A stretch of DNA of 57,817 nucleotides. It comes from Bacteroidales bacterium (GTDB taxonomy: Bacteria > Bacteroidota > Bacteroidia > Bacteroidales > UBA7960). The notes under the pieces are model-generated. The model was not told where the DNA came from. It saw only the letters and a list, made by a program, of their open reading frames with translations, and did not search any database. Both the position numbers and the translations under genes were made by a program. Numbering within the stretch: the first letter of the stretch is position 1; the number at the start of each line of letters is the position of its first letter. The stretch covers positions 1-57,817 of the forward strand of contig SLKR01000083.1 in NCBI GenBank assembly GCA_007134525.1, read 5' to 3'. Positions 26,155-35,798 of this stretch are shown here, in pieces.

Positions 26155-26619
26155 TTATAATTGACCATTTATTTCAGTTATCAGCATTCCTGCTACCTTC
26201 CTGTCTACCGGAAAGGTGAACATATCCGTGGTAAGGTTGACGGTATTGATCCACCTCAGGCTCATTGCTCCCTCCCTCTCCCGGTCAAAGTCGAACTTCC
26301 TGGAAGATACCTCAAGCCTTTCGGGATCGGAGAGCTTTATCCTGTAGTAGATGCTTATCAGCTGCCTATCCTTTACAAAACGTGCAGGCTGAAAATAATC
26401 AGTGGTATAAAAGTGCGACAGTACATCAACAGGCTGTCCGAGCTCTTCCATACACTCCCTTTTCAGGCAGTCGATGCTTCCCTCCCCGTATTCCATTCCT
26501 CCTCCCGGCAACTTGGTCATGAGCGTGTCAAACCAGTTTTCGTCGCAAACAAGCAGATTACCGTCATGTATTGCAATACCATATACACGGATTATAAATG
26601 GCTGTGCTATTAAAGTCAT
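26155..26619 (-). CDS. Nudix hydrolase
   Basis: 154 residues with an intact Nudix box G-x5-E-x7-R-E-x2-E-E-x-G (G40, E46, R54, E55, E58, E59, G61). It hydrolyses a nucleoside diphosphate linked to another moiety in the cytosol, with Mg2+; the substrate is not predictable. It is 10 bp upstream of nothing on its own strand except the mnmD gene, which precedes it by 10 bp, so the two are probably cotranscribed. It converges with the aldolase gene across 67 bp. It ends in a short helical region typical of the family. Confidence 0.85.
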   Translation of the reverse strand: MTLIAQPFIIRVYGIAIHDGNLLVCDENWFDTLMTKLPGGGMEYGEGSIDCLKRECMEELGQPVDVLSHFYTTDYFQPARFVKDRQLISIYYRIKLSDPERLEVSSRKFDFDREREGAMSLRWINTVNLTTDMFTFPVDRKVAGMLITEINGQL

Positions 26620-26629
26620 AATGGGTATA

Positions 26630-27331
26630 TTAAAGATTTTTAGTTGCCCTGGTCATCTCCCTCTTACCCGCAGGGCCAGGAGGGTTCTCAATGGTAAAAC
26701 CGCAGGAGCTCAGTATTCTTTTTACAGAGCCCTTTGCGCTGTATGTAACCAGAGTGCCACCAGGCCTGACAGCTCTGTAGAGCTTCTCAAATGAGTCCCT
26801 GCTCCAGAGAGCGGGCTGCAGCCATGGGGCAAAGGCATCATGATATATAAGGTCAAATGAAGACTCCGGCAGTGTTAGCTCCTCAAGAGTTGAAATAATT
26901 TTCCGGAAAACAAAAAGGGAATCAATCTCAACCGGCTCGCTGCCACCTGCCGAGTGCATACTTGTAAATGCCTTTAAGAGCCTGCCGTTCCCAAGTAAAG
27001 AGGGGAAGTTGAGCAGCTTAGCCTCAGATGCATTAAGCGGGTATGGCTCTACTGCATTATATTCAACGGATACGCTCTTTTCCAAAGCACTTTTAAGGCT
27101 AAGCAGAGCGTTGAGGCCCGTACCAAAGCCTATCTCCAGGATATCAATACTGGTTCTGTCACTTACAGATACCTCAAACCCCTCCCTGATGAACACATGA
27201 AGTGATTCATTCATTGCACCATGCAGCGAATGGTAGTGCTCCCCGGCCCCTCTCAGGGCAAAAGTGTGAGAGCCATCTGCCGTCAAAACGGGATACCTGT
27301 CAAAAAAGTCCTTCAATGAATAATTTTTCAT
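26630..27331 (-). CDS. mnmD: tRNA 5-aminomethyl-2-thiouridine methyltransferase MnmD
   Basis: 233 residues of the MnmC methyltransferase-domain family without the fused oxidase, matching stand-alone MnmD. The SAM-binding motif I-L-E-I-G-F-G-T-G-L-N is at about residues 64-74. The characteristic Y-H-D-A-F-A-P-W-L-Q-P-x-L-W block follows, then the V-T-Y-S-A-K-G-x-V-K-R strand near the C-terminus and a K-R-E-M-T-R-A end. It makes the final methylation of mnm5s2U34 in the tRNA wobble position. It begins divergently from the menA-like gene and is followed by the Nudix gene after 10 bp. Confidence 0.9.
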   Translation of the reverse strand: MKNYSLKDFFDRYPVLTADGSHTFALRGAGEHYHSLHGAMNESLHVFIREGFEVSVSDRTSIDILEIGFGTGLNALLSLKSALEKSVSVEYNAVEPYPLNASEAKLLNFPSLLGNGRLLKAFTSMHSAGGSEPVEIDSLFVFRKIISTLEELTLPESSFDLIYHDAFAPWLQPALWSRDSFEKLYRAVRPGGTLVTYSAKGSVKRILSSCGFTIENPPGPAGKREMTRATKNL

Positions 27332-27407
27332 TCAAAATTAAACAAAAAGAGGCATTTTTGTATTTATATGTAATATAAACGATAACTTAACAGTAACATA
27401 AAGATCA

Positions 27408-28340
27408 ATGAAAGATATCAGCAAAATACAGGTGTGGATGGCTCAGACAAGGGCCAATTTTCTGCTTCTTGCCGTATTTCTTGTGGCAATCGGACTGGCA
27501 TATGCTGCCAAGTATTACCCGGGGCAGGAATTCAGCTGGATCAATGCCGCCCTGATCCTGGCAGGCACCATTTCGGCCCATATCTCAGTGAACCTGTTCA
27601 ATGAGCTCTCAGATTATTATACAAAAATCGATTTCCTTACAAAACGGACACCTTTCAGCGGCGGAAGCGGCATGCTGATACAGGGAAGGACAAAACCATG
27701 GCAGGTGAAGGCAGCCGCCATTACCACACTCCTTATTGCAGCAGCTATAGGTGCATATTTCACAATGACTGCGCATTGGTCAATAGCTATTATTTCACTA
27801 ATAGGGGCATTTACAATTGTGTTTTATACAAGCACCCTTGCCAAGGTGTTGCTGGGAGAGCTGTTCGCAGGACTTGCCCTGGGCACACTTGTTGTCGTAG
27901 GATCCTTCATTGCAATGACGGGCAGTGCCGGGACTGGCCTTTTGCAGCTGGTTCCTCTGGAGGTCTGGCTTGTTTCAATACCTCCTGGAATACTTACTTC
28001 ACTTCTGCTGCTGCTTAACGAGTTTCCTGATGTTGAGGCAGACAAGGAAGGCGGCCGTAAGCACCTGGTTATCAAGTTCGGGAAAAAATTATCAGCAGGT
28101 ATTTACACTGCAGGAATGACAGTTACTTTCCTTATACTGCTGATGCTGCCATTGCTTGGCATTGCCTCCTTCTGGCTGTATCTTGCACTAATACCGCTTC
28201 CCGTTGCCTTCAAGGCATCGCAGATAGCCTTAAACCAGTCGGAAAGTACAGAAAAAATGGTTCCTGCAATGGGAATGAACGTAATGGTAGTACTCGGCAC
28301 GGATCTGCTTATTGCTGTTGCCGTTCTGTTACAGATCTGA
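27408..28340 (+). CDS. menA: UbiA-family prenyltransferase, probable MenA
   Basis: A 310-residue membrane enzyme with about eight helices. The first prenyl-diphosphate/Mg2+ site is N-L-F-N-E-L-S-D-Y, where N/D substitutions are usual for MenA-type proteins. The second is N-E-F-P-D-V-E-A-D, followed by K-E-G-G-R-K-H-L. It most likely attaches the prenyl chain to 1,4-dihydroxy-2-naphthoate in menaquinone synthesis; other UbiA reactions cannot be ruled out without neighbours, as no other men gene is present. Its last 12 bases overlap the 3' end of the convergent methyltransferase gene. Confidence 0.8.
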   Translation: MKDISKIQVWMAQTRANFLLLAVFLVAIGLAYAAKYYPGQEFSWINAALILAGTISAHISVNLFNELSDYYTKIDFLTKRTPFSGGSGMLIQGRTKPWQVKAAAITTLLIAAAIGAYFTMTAHWSIAIISLIGAFTIVFYTSTLAKVLLGELFAGLALGTLVVVGSFIAMTGSAGTGLLQLVPLEVWLVSIPPGILTSLLLLLNEFPDVEADKEGGRKHLVIKFGKKLSAGIYTAGMTVTFLILLMLPLLGIASFWLYLALIPLPVAFKASQIALNQSESTEKMVPAMGMNVMVVLGTDLLIAVAVLLQI

Positions 28341-29066
28341 AGTTGAACCAGCTTCTGCTGAACCTGTTTTTCTTATCTCTGCAACATAATTGTAGTCTTC
28401 GCCCCGGTAAATGACTTCTGTGGAAAGTCCGCAGTCGTCCGCAATACCGGCAAGATTGCCGGGATCAAGGAAAAGCCAGGGGAATGGCCTGGAATATTTG
28501 CCCCTGTATCCCAGCACATACTCAACTTCTCCGTAATAGCTTTCATTCATCGGAACTCTTATTGAGCCGTCCTCTTCCTCGTACAAATAAATAAGGTCAG
28601 TGGATTCAATGTATATAACACCCCCTTCATTGAGCATATCTGAAGCATGTCTAAGCAGCCTTTCCACTCTGTCAAGTTTGCCTGCAATCCCCGCACCATT
28701 CATCAGGAACAGTATGGTATCAAAACCCTTTTCAGGAGTATAGCTGAAAAAATCCCGGCACAGGACATTCTTTACTCCCCTTGACTTCATCACTTCAACA
28801 GCTCCCGGCGAAATATCTATTGCAAGGGGTTGCATTCCGGCTGCCTGCAGGGCGATCGAATGGCTGCCCGCCCCTGCGCCGACATCCAGGATCCGGCCAC
28901 GGCATTTCTCCAATACAAGCTTCTCCCATGGTGGCATTTGCCCCGGAGACCGGAAAAAATAAGCAACCGGCAGTTTCTCTTCATCTGATATATTGGTACG
29001 CACTGTTATCCGGCCCTTTATGTTCCCCCTGATATAATCGCTGAAGGCATCCCCGAAAATATCCAT
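28329..29066 (-). CDS. Class I SAM-dependent methyltransferase
   Basis: 245 residues with a classic class I fold. Motif I is I-L-D-V-G-A-G-A-G-S-H at about residues 58-68 and the acidic motif II is L-A-I-D-I-S-P. An F-L-M-N-G-A-G-I-A-G-K segment occupies the post-II/III position, and a C-terminal Y-V-A-E-I-R strand follows. The substrate is not identifiable. It lies 11 bp downstream of queA on the same strand, so it likely belongs to the fadD-queA transcript. Whether it modifies RNA or a small molecule is open. Its final codons overlap the convergent menA-like gene by 12 bp. Confidence 0.82.
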   Translation of the reverse strand: MDIFGDAFSDYIRGNIKGRITVRTNISDEEKLPVAYFFRSPGQMPPWEKLVLEKCRGRILDVGAGAGSHSIALQAAGMQPLAIDISPGAVEVMKSRGVKNVLCRDFFSYTPEKGFDTILFLMNGAGIAGKLDRVERLLRHASDMLNEGGVIYIESTDLIYLYEEEDGSIRVPMNESYYGEVEYVLGYRGKYSRPFPWLFLDPGNLAGIADDCGLSTEVIYRGEDYNYVAEIRKTGSAEAGSTSDL

Positions 29067-29077
29067 TGTTATTATCC

Positions 29078-30319
29078 TTATTTTGAGTTACGGAAAAAAA
29101 GGCATGCATCGCCATAGCTTAAAAAACGGTAACCATTCTCCAGGGCATACCCGTAAGCCTGCTTCCAGCCTTCTCCCAGGAATGCAGCCACCAGCAATAG
29201 CAGGGTGCTGCCGGGCTGGTGAAAATTGGTAAGCAAAACATCGGTGAGTTTGAATTCATAACCAGGTACTATTATAAGTGAGGTTTCACCGGTAAACTGC
29301 TCAATGCCTTCATTATTCATCCATTCAAGCAATGCCGCAAGGGAGCTTTTTGCTGATGGCAGCCTGCCTTCCCTTCCATATGGCTCCCACTGCGACACAT
29401 ACTGTCTCCGGCCGACTTCCGGGATATTACCCCCGTATACCCTTACCCCCAGCCAATAGAGGCTCTCGAGCGTACGCATGCTGGTAGTGCCTACTGCAAC
29501 AACCGGGCCTTCTGCTGTTGCCAGGTCACTCAAAAGCCTTTTATTTACATGGAACTCCTCGGCATGCATGGTGTGTTCACCTATAGTTCTGCCTGTAACC
29601 GGTTTGAACGTTCCGGCTCCCACATGCAGGGTAAGCTGCCTTCTTAGTACACCCTTTTTATCCAGATCTTTTAATACCTCAGGTGTAAAATGCAGTCCTG
29701 CCGTAGGGGCTGCAACCGAGCCCTCATCCCTTGCAAATACAGTCTGGTAAGTATTTCTGTCGGATTCTTCAGGCCTCCTGGAAATATATGGGGGCAGGGG
29801 GGTTTTACCGGCTGCTTCCAGGACATCTGCAAAGCTCATATTACCCGGGTCCCAGCGGAAATCGACAAGATAACCCTCGCTCTTCTTGCTGAATAGTGAC
29901 GCATAAAGAGTTATGCTCTTTTCAGGTATTCTGACAGATAGTTCGCCGGATTTCCATTTCTTTGCGTTGCCTACCAGGCAAAACCACCGGCTGGCTGTTG
30001 TTGAGGCCAGTGATACCTGGATATCATGCGATGGCAGTTCCGGATTCAGGCAGAATATCTCAATCCGGGCACCGCTCTCCTTGAAAAACTCAAGCCTTGC
30101 CTGGATCACCTTTGTATCATTGAATACCATCACGGCCCCGGGATCCAGATAGTGGTGAAGTTCCCTGAAAACCGCATCCCGGATCCCACCCTGTTTGTAA
30201 ACAAGCAGCTTAGACATATCCCTCTGCCCTAAAGGATATGCTGCTATCCTGGAAGCAGGCAGCTCATAGGTAAACTCCCTTACAGGAATACTGAAGGCGG
30301 CTTCCTTTTCTCTGCTCAT
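29078..30319 (-). CDS. queA: S-adenosylmethionine:tRNA ribosyltransferase-isomerase QueA
   Basis: A cytosolic enzyme that transfers and isomerises the ribosyl group of SAM onto 7-aminomethyl-7-deazaguanine in tRNA to give epoxyqueuosine. Recognisable blocks are V-F-N-D-T-K-V-I-x-A-R-L near residue 65, A-A-P-T-A-G-L-H-F-T near 210, L-H-V-G-A-G-T-F-K-P-V near 235, H-x-M-H-A-E near 253, V-G-T-T-S-M-R-T-L-E-S near 280, and T-N-F-H-Q-P-x-S-T-L-L near 365. At 413 residues it is longer than Escherichia QueA (about 356), as is common in Bacteroidota. Its start overlaps the stop of the upstream acyl-CoA ligase by 4 bp. Confidence 0.95.
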   Translation of the reverse strand: MSREKEAAFSIPVREFTYELPASRIAAYPLGQRDMSKLLVYKQGGIRDAVFRELHHYLDPGAVMVFNDTKVIQARLEFFKESGARIEIFCLNPELPSHDIQVSLASTTASRWFCLVGNAKKWKSGELSVRIPEKSITLYASLFSKKSEGYLVDFRWDPGNMSFADVLEAAGKTPLPPYISRRPEESDRNTYQTVFARDEGSVAAPTAGLHFTPEVLKDLDKKGVLRRQLTLHVGAGTFKPVTGRTIGEHTMHAEEFHVNKRLLSDLATAEGPVVAVGTTSMRTLESLYWLGVRVYGGNIPEVGRRQYVSQWEPYGREGRLPSAKSSLAALLEWMNNEGIEQFTGETSLIIVPGYEFKLTDVLLTNFHQPGSTLLLLVAAFLGEGWKQAYGYALENGYRFLSYGDACLFFRNSK

Positions 30320-32253
30320 TTAACAAGTGACTCTATGGCTTTCTTATTGATTGAACTGAAAATATCCTTTCCCTCGGGTGTATAGAGAAACTCCAATGCA
30401 GAAGAATAGTGCCTGTGTATAACCGGCCTGACAATTTTCATTGTACTGTTTATCATGCCGTTTGACTCTGAAAATGCTTCCGGGAGCAGGACAACGGCAG
30501 CCGGCAGCCATCTTTGCGGAAACTTACCCCCTAACTCCCCTCCTGGCATAAAACGTTCAATTTCTCCTTTCACCTTTTCAAGGGCAAGCCTTTGCCCCTT
30601 TTCATCACCTGCACTTAATCCCTTCCGGGCAAGATAATCAAGGAGTGTTGCCCTGTTGACAACTATCAGGGCAGTAGTATATGGTTTCTGGTTATTGTAC
30701 AGCATTACCTGATCAAAGAAAGGCGAATGCTCTGCAAGTGCCTCCTCTATGCCTTCCGGGCTGTATTTTTCACCGTCACTGCCTATCAGAAGGCTTTTTG
30801 TCCGCCCCAGCACATATAGATACCCTTCATTGTCAAGATATCCCAGATCGCCGGTAAACAGCCATCCATTACGAATGCTGTCAGACGTTGCTGTTTCATT
30901 TTTCCAGTAACCTGCCATGACGTTATCACCCCTGACCACAATCTCTCCCTGCTCTCCAATAGGCTTTTCCGTTCCGTCCTCTCCGCAAATTTTCAGATCA
31001 AGCCATGGAACAACCTTGCCCGAAGAGCCCAGCTTGTGATACTCCGGGGTATTGGAGGAAATAACGGGAGAGGCCTCGGTAAGCCCGTAACCCTGGTACA
31101 TAGGTATCCCAATTGCATAAAAGAATCTTTGAAGCTCAATATCAAGGAGGGCGCCTCCGCCAACAAAATAGCGCAACCTGCCCCCAAATCCGGATCTTAC
31201 CTTTTTAAAGAGTATGGAATCGAATATTTTATATAGCGGTTTTAGCATCTTTCTCCAACCACTTCCCCTGTTATAGCCTTCGCGGTTATATGCGTAACCG
31301 AGCCTTAAGCCAATATTGAAAAGCCCCCATGCAACCAATCCCTTATCCCTGACCCCTCTCTCGATATTGTTCCTGAAATTCTTTGCCAGTGCAGGCACAC
31401 TAAGCAGAAAGTAAGGCCGCACCTCCTTAATACAATCCGGTATATTTCTTATTGTCTCGGCAGTAGTACGTCCTGTTTTGAGGGATGCCAGGCTGGCTCC
31501 GTTACGCATCAGAGCATAGATACCTACTGTATGTGCAAAAGAATGATCCCATGGCAATATATGCAGTGAGGTGAACTCCTGCGGGACCTCAAATATTGCC
31601 GAGGCCTGCTCTACATTATGGATATAGTTGAAATGGGTAAGTATTATTCCCTTCGGATCGGCTGTAGTACCGGATGTGTAACAGATGTTTGCATAATCTG
31701 CAGGCTGTATGGAGTCTTTTACTTTCTCAAGCGTGCCTGAGCCATTCTCCTGCATATTATCACCCATTTTTCTGACATCCCCGACAAACTCAATAACAGC
31801 CTGATAACTTTCTGATGCGAGCTTAGCCTGCCCGTCAGGCGGGTCGAGGATCACAACAAACTCCACAGCCGGCAGTCTGCCAAGCAGATCAAAGACCTTG
31901 TGCTGGTGGTTTCCCGATACAATAATACCCCTGCAACCTGAATGTTCCAGCCGAAAATGGAGATCTGAAGCTTCTTCTATCTTTACAGAAAGTGGAACAC
32001 TTACACCACCAGCAAAAAGCACGGCGAGCTCGCTAATTACCCAGTCATTGCGACCTTCGGAAATAAGTGCTACCCTGTCGCCCTTTTCAAGGCCCATGCT
32101 TATCAATCCGCGTGCAGTGCGCCTGACCTCGCCGTATGCCTCTGCATAGGTGGTATCCTCATATGAGGTTTTCCTTTTCTCCCTTAAGAAAACATTGTCA
32201 GGAAACCTGTTGACGCTAAGCTCAAATAGCTGCGGGATGGTTTTATACTCCAT
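30316..32253 (-). CDS. AMP-forming long-chain acyl-CoA ligase
   Basis: 645 residues of the ANL superfamily. The adenylate-binding motif is Y-T-S-G-T-T-A-D-P-K-G near residue 195, A5 is G-Y-G-L-T-E-A-S-P near 390, and the W-L-F-T-G-D-L-G motif is near 475. The length and G-R-x-K-S-L-L-I-G-S-D-G-E-K segment match the long-chain fatty-acid branch. It activates fatty acids with ATP and CoA at the inner membrane face. It is the first gene of a likely three-gene run with queA and a methyltransferase (4-bp overlap, then an 11-bp gap). Confidence 0.88.
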   Translation of the reverse strand: MEYKTIPQLFELSVNRFPDNVFLREKRKTSYEDTTYAEAYGEVRRTARGLISMGLEKGDRVALISEGRNDWVISELAVLFAGGVSVPLSVKIEEASDLHFRLEHSGCRGIIVSGNHQHKVFDLLGRLPAVEFVVILDPPDGQAKLASESYQAVIEFVGDVRKMGDNMQENGSGTLEKVKDSIQPADYANICYTSGTTADPKGIILTHFNYIHNVEQASAIFEVPQEFTSLHILPWDHSFAHTVGIYALMRNGASLASLKTGRTTAETIRNIPDCIKEVRPYFLLSVPALAKNFRNNIERGVRDKGLVAWGLFNIGLRLGYAYNREGYNRGSGWRKMLKPLYKIFDSILFKKVRSGFGGRLRYFVGGGALLDIELQRFFYAIGIPMYQGYGLTEASPVISSNTPEYHKLGSSGKVVPWLDLKICGEDGTEKPIGEQGEIVVRGDNVMAGYWKNETATSDSIRNGWLFTGDLGYLDNEGYLYVLGRTKSLLIGSDGEKYSPEGIEEALAEHSPFFDQVMLYNNQKPYTTALIVVNRATLLDYLARKGLSAGDEKGQRLALEKVKGEIERFMPGGELGGKFPQRWLPAAVVLLPEAFSESNGMINSTMKIVRPVIHRHYSSALEFLYTPEGKDIFSSINKKAIESLVK

Positions 32254-32302
32254 GATCCTGTTTATAAATTGCCCGGAAAAGCCGAAATATCCGCAAATAA
32301 AC

Positions 32303-32310
32303 TAATTTTG
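32303..32310 (+). promoter_or_regulatory. Candidate -7 element upstream of sulP
   Basis: TAATTTTG matches TAnnTTTG exactly, 77 bp before the sulP start codon, which implies a leader of about 70 nt. The -33 region has no TTTG at ideal spacing. It lies in the 133-bp divergent space between the acyl-CoA ligase and sulP. Confidence 0.35.
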
Positions 32311-32386
32311 CATGGATTGGCAACATATTTTGATCCCCCAAAAAAGAGCACCTGATATAACTAACTGAAAAACACAGCATCTGCTA

Positions 32387-34039
32387 ATGTTTGAGCCTGT
32401 ATTTTTTTCAACAATAAAAAAATACAAAAAAAAGAGACTCTTATCAGACCTGTCCTCAGGTCTGATTGTCGGAATAGTGGCGCTGCCCCTGGCAATAGCC
32501 TTTGCAATAGCCTCCGGCGTTCCCCCAGAAACAGGTCTTATTACCGCTGTTGCAGTCGGCTTTTTTGTATCCTTCCTGGGGGGAAGCAGGGTGCAGATAG
32601 GTGGCCCCTCAGGTGCTTTCATAGTCGTTATATACGGGATAATGCAGCAGCACGGAATGGAAGGCGTAATACTGGCCTCCCTGATGGCAGGTGTTATGTT
32701 GATTATTCTCGGGCTTTTACGGGCAGGAACCGTTTTGCAGTTCATGCCATACCCAATAATTGTTGGCTTTACAAGCGGAATCGCCCTTATCATTTTTACT
32801 TCCCAGTTACAGGAACTTCTAGGACTGCCGGATATAGGAGTGCCCCCTGACCCCTTGGGAAAATGGTGGTACTATATATCCCACCTTGGCAATGTCAACA
32901 CAACGGCGGCAGCAATGGGAATTCTTACAATACTCATAACCATCGTGTGGCCCAGGTTGTACAGAAAAATTCCGGGTTCTCTAATCGCAATAATCCTGGT
33001 AACAATGATTGTCAATATATTCAACCTGGAGATGGAAACCATAGGGAGTAAATTCGGCAGTTTTTCCGCATCATTCCATCTTACAGGCTTGCCGGAAATA
33101 AATGCAGAAATACTGGGGCAGTTGTTTATACCCGCTTTCACTCTTGCAGTACTTGGTGCAATAGAGTCACTGCTATCTGCAATCGTTGCAGACGGTGCAA
33201 CGGGCTACCGCCATCGGCCGAATACCGAACTGATGGCCCAGGGATTTGCAAACATAATATCTCCATTGGTTGGGGGAATGGCCGGATCAGGAGCACTGGC
33301 CAAAACCATGACGAATATACGTAATGGTGGCAAGACCCCGGTTGCCGGGATGTTTCATGCACTTATCCTGCTTATGTTCATGATGTTCCTTGGAAGGCTG
33401 GCAATGATGATCCCTCTTGCAGCGCTCGCAGGTATCCTTGTGGTGGTTGCCTATAATATGAGCGAGTGGCGGTCATTCAGGAGTATATTGAAGACATCCC
33501 GCGGAGAGGCAGCCGTGCTTATGGTAACATTTCTGCTGACTGTCTTTGTTGGGCTTAATTTTGCACTTCCATTCGGCATCCTGCTCGCAATGATACTTTT
33601 TATCAAAAGAGTAATGGAAACAACCGATATAGAAGTATTAAGGCATGAGGTTGAAGACGAACGCTCATATATAACCGAAGACTTCGAAACCCTTGAGATA
33701 CCGAAAGGGGTGGAGGTGTTTCAGATCAGGGGACCATTCTTCTTCGGTATCGCAAACAAATTTGAAGAGGCCGAACAGGAAATTCATGAAAAACCAAAGG
33801 TACGCATCCTCAGGATGAGGAGGGTTCCCTTTATCGATTCAACAGGAATGAAGAACCTCAGGAACTTTCTTGAAAGGTCAAAAAGAAACCGTACCAGGAC
33901 AATACTCTCGGGAGTTACCCCAAAAGCACTTTCCGCCCTGAAAAAAGAGGGCCTGTATTATGATATCGGCAAGGAAAACATATGCAGGGATATAGAAAGC
34001 TCCCTGGAGCGTGCCAGGAAAATGCTTCAAAAGAACTAA
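32387..34039 (+). CDS. SulP/SLC26-family anion transporter with STAS domain
   Basis: 550 residues. The N-terminal 420 residues are a membrane domain with about 12-14 helices. They include the SulP signature region D-L-S-S-G-L-I-V-G-I-V-A-L-P-L-A-I-A-F-A near residue 25 and a Q-I-G-G-P-S-G-A-F segment. A cytosolic STAS domain (about 430-545) contains the I-D-S-T-G-M serine-centred loop seen in anti-sigma-antagonist folds. Family members import sulfate, bicarbonate or dicarboxylates; the substrate is not assigned and no carbonic anhydrase is adjacent. Its stop overlaps the convergent ftcD stop by 4 bp. Confidence 0.9.
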   Translation: MFEPVFFSTIKKYKKKRLLSDLSSGLIVGIVALPLAIAFAIASGVPPETGLITAVAVGFFVSFLGGSRVQIGGPSGAFIVVIYGIMQQHGMEGVILASLMAGVMLIILGLLRAGTVLQFMPYPIIVGFTSGIALIIFTSQLQELLGLPDIGVPPDPLGKWWYYISHLGNVNTTAAAMGILTILITIVWPRLYRKIPGSLIAIILVTMIVNIFNLEMETIGSKFGSFSASFHLTGLPEINAEILGQLFIPAFTLAVLGAIESLLSAIVADGATGYRHRPNTELMAQGFANIISPLVGGMAGSGALAKTMTNIRNGGKTPVAGMFHALILLMFMMFLGRLAMMIPLAALAGILVVVAYNMSEWRSFRSILKTSRGEAAVLMVTFLLTVFVGLNFALPFGILLAMILFIKRVMETTDIEVLRHEVEDERSYITEDFETLEIPKGVEVFQIRGPFFFGIANKFEEAEQEIHEKPKVRILRMRRVPFIDSTGMKNLRNFLERSKRNRTRTILSGVTPKALSALKKEGLYYDIGKENICRDIESSLERARKMLQKN

Positions 34040-35736
34040 GTGGTATTGCCCTTTCCAAGCACTTTCTCAACTTTACCTGTTATTTCAGCTTCTTTTATAG
34101 CGGCAGCCTTATCTATCTCTCTGGCCTGATTATATAACTTTTTATAAAAATCCTTGTCGTCAAGGCCTTCTGAATTTATCCTCACATTCATGAAGGCGCC
34201 TGCAACCGCAGTGCGGGCACAAAGCGCCCCGACTGCTGCATCTGTAATAGAGCTGGGGCTTCCCTTCTCTACCATTGCTTCCATTACCTCCATAGACTCA
34301 TAAGCCTGTTGCATAACCCTGAATGGTATCTCGATCGCATATCTGGTAGCCTCCTCTATAGCTCGCTTTCTCTCCTTCTGCTCCCCTGCAGACTTCTTTG
34401 GCATACCGAATGCCTCCAGTATACGGTTAAAGGCCCTTGTATCTTCATCAACAAGGTATAACAACTCCTGCTTGATCGCCTGGCCTTTTTCCGCCCATTT
34501 GCTGAACTCATTCCACCTTTCGTCCCAGCCTCTTTTATGTGAAGAAAGGTTGGCTACCATGGTGCCAAGAGATACACCGAGGGCCCCGACATAGGCAGAT
34601 ACTGAACCCCCTCCGGGGGCAGGTGATTCACTGGCAGTTTCATCTGCAAAACCGGTAACACTCATGTCCACAAGCCTCCTTCCATCATCTTCTGCGATCA
34701 TGTACTCTATGATCTTTTCTTTCGGGTTGAAAGGTTTGAGCTCATCCAGCCCCATTGACCTGACCGCAATCTTTATCAGTTCACCCTCAGATACACCAAG
34801 GCTCCTTTTTTGCTTGCGCAGAAAATAGCGCCCGGCATCAAGCATCGCCTTTAGCGGAACAAGGCCAACAAGTTCTGATCCGGTAACCCTGAGACCTCTT
34901 TGGGCAGCCTTTTCGCATACCTCATCGAAAGCGGCATGAACGGATGTTACGCTTATATTGGTAAGGTTCATTGATATCTGGGCTATGCCATACTCCTCAA
35001 TATACCAGCCTATGGCTTTTACTCCCTTAAGGCTGCCGGGGATGTAAACCGGATCACCTTTTTCATCCTTCACGATTTTGCCTGTAAGCGGATGGCCCTG
35101 ACGCTTGACTCGCCCCTTTTCACGTACATCAAAGGCTACGGCATTGGCCCTTCGTGTAGAAGTTGTGTTGAGATTTATATTATATGCAACCAGAAAATCG
35201 CGCGCACCAACTGCTGTAACTCCTGCACGTTCATTAAACCTGTCAGGCCCGAAGTCGGGCTTCCATTCCTGGCTTGCAAGTTTGTCAGCCATTCCCTCAT
35301 ACTCACCACTGCGGCAGTTAGCCAGGTTTTGTCTCTCTGGCTTAAGGGCCGCGTTTTCATAACAGTAAACCGGAATACCCAGCTCCTTGCCGATACGTTC
35401 TGCAAGCCTGTGTGCATACTCCACCACCTCCTCCATGGATATGTTCGCTACCGGTACCAGAGGACAGACATCGGTTGCACCCATTCTCGGATGCGCCCCC
35501 CTGTGCCTTCTCATATCAATCAGTTCAGAAGCTTTTCTGACTGCACGGAAGGCAGCCTCCACCACTTCGTCGGGGGTGCCGACAAAGGTAACCACTGTAC
35601 GGTTTGTGGCTTCTCCGGGATCTGCATCAAGGAGTTTCACACCATCCACCGACTCAATTTCGCGGGTGATCTTTTCGATCACAGCCATATCTTTCCCTTC
35701 ACTGAAATTGGGTACGCATTCAATAAGCTTTTTCAT
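34036..35736 (-). CDS. ftcD: Bifunctional glutamate formimidoyltransferase / formimidoyl-THF cyclodeaminase
   Basis: A 566-residue fusion, close to the mammalian FTCD length. Residues 1-325 form the formiminotransferase (N and C subdomains), with catalytic H82 in H-R-G-A-H-P-R-M-G, matching the numbering of the mammalian enzyme. Residues about 350-560 form the helical cyclodeaminase, with S-P-A-P-G-G-G-S-V and an aspartate-containing T-D-A-A-V-G segment. Together they convert formimino-glutamate plus tetrahydrofolate to 5,10-methenyl-THF, glutamate and ammonia, the last part of histidine degradation. No hutH, hutU or hutI is nearby, so the pathway genes are either elsewhere or the gene is regulated separately. 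Confidence 0.93.
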   Translation of the reverse strand: MKKLIECVPNFSEGKDMAVIEKITREIESVDGVKLLDADPGEATNRTVVTFVGTPDEVVEAAFRAVRKASELIDMRRHRGAHPRMGATDVCPLVPVANISMEEVVEYAHRLAERIGKELGIPVYCYENAALKPERQNLANCRSGEYEGMADKLASQEWKPDFGPDRFNERAGVTAVGARDFLVAYNINLNTTSTRRANAVAFDVREKGRVKRQGHPLTGKIVKDEKGDPVYIPGSLKGVKAIGWYIEEYGIAQISMNLTNISVTSVHAAFDEVCEKAAQRGLRVTGSELVGLVPLKAMLDAGRYFLRKQKRSLGVSEGELIKIAVRSMGLDELKPFNPKEKIIEYMIAEDDGRRLVDMSVTGFADETASESPAPGGGSVSAYVGALGVSLGTMVANLSSHKRGWDERWNEFSKWAEKGQAIKQELLYLVDEDTRAFNRILEAFGMPKKSAGEQKERKRAIEEATRYAIEIPFRVMQQAYESMEVMEAMVEKGSPSSITDAAVGALCARTAVAGAFMNVRINSEGLDDKDFYKKLYNQAREIDKAAAIKEAEITGKVEKVLGKGNTT

Positions 35737-35798
35737 ATCTCGGCTCTTTTAAAAATACTTTTACCGGCGAACATGCATTCCGGATGATGCGAAAATAT

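Noticed and set aside
26138..26158. Small hairpin (ACCTG/CAGGT) between the convergent aldolase and Nudix genes as a terminator
   Set aside because: The stem is only 5 bp and is followed by TTTATAA rather than a T run; chance occurrence is likely.
27333..27340. TAATTTTG on the minus strand as the mnmD promoter
   Set aside because: It ends 2 bp before the start codon, so transcription would begin inside the coding region.
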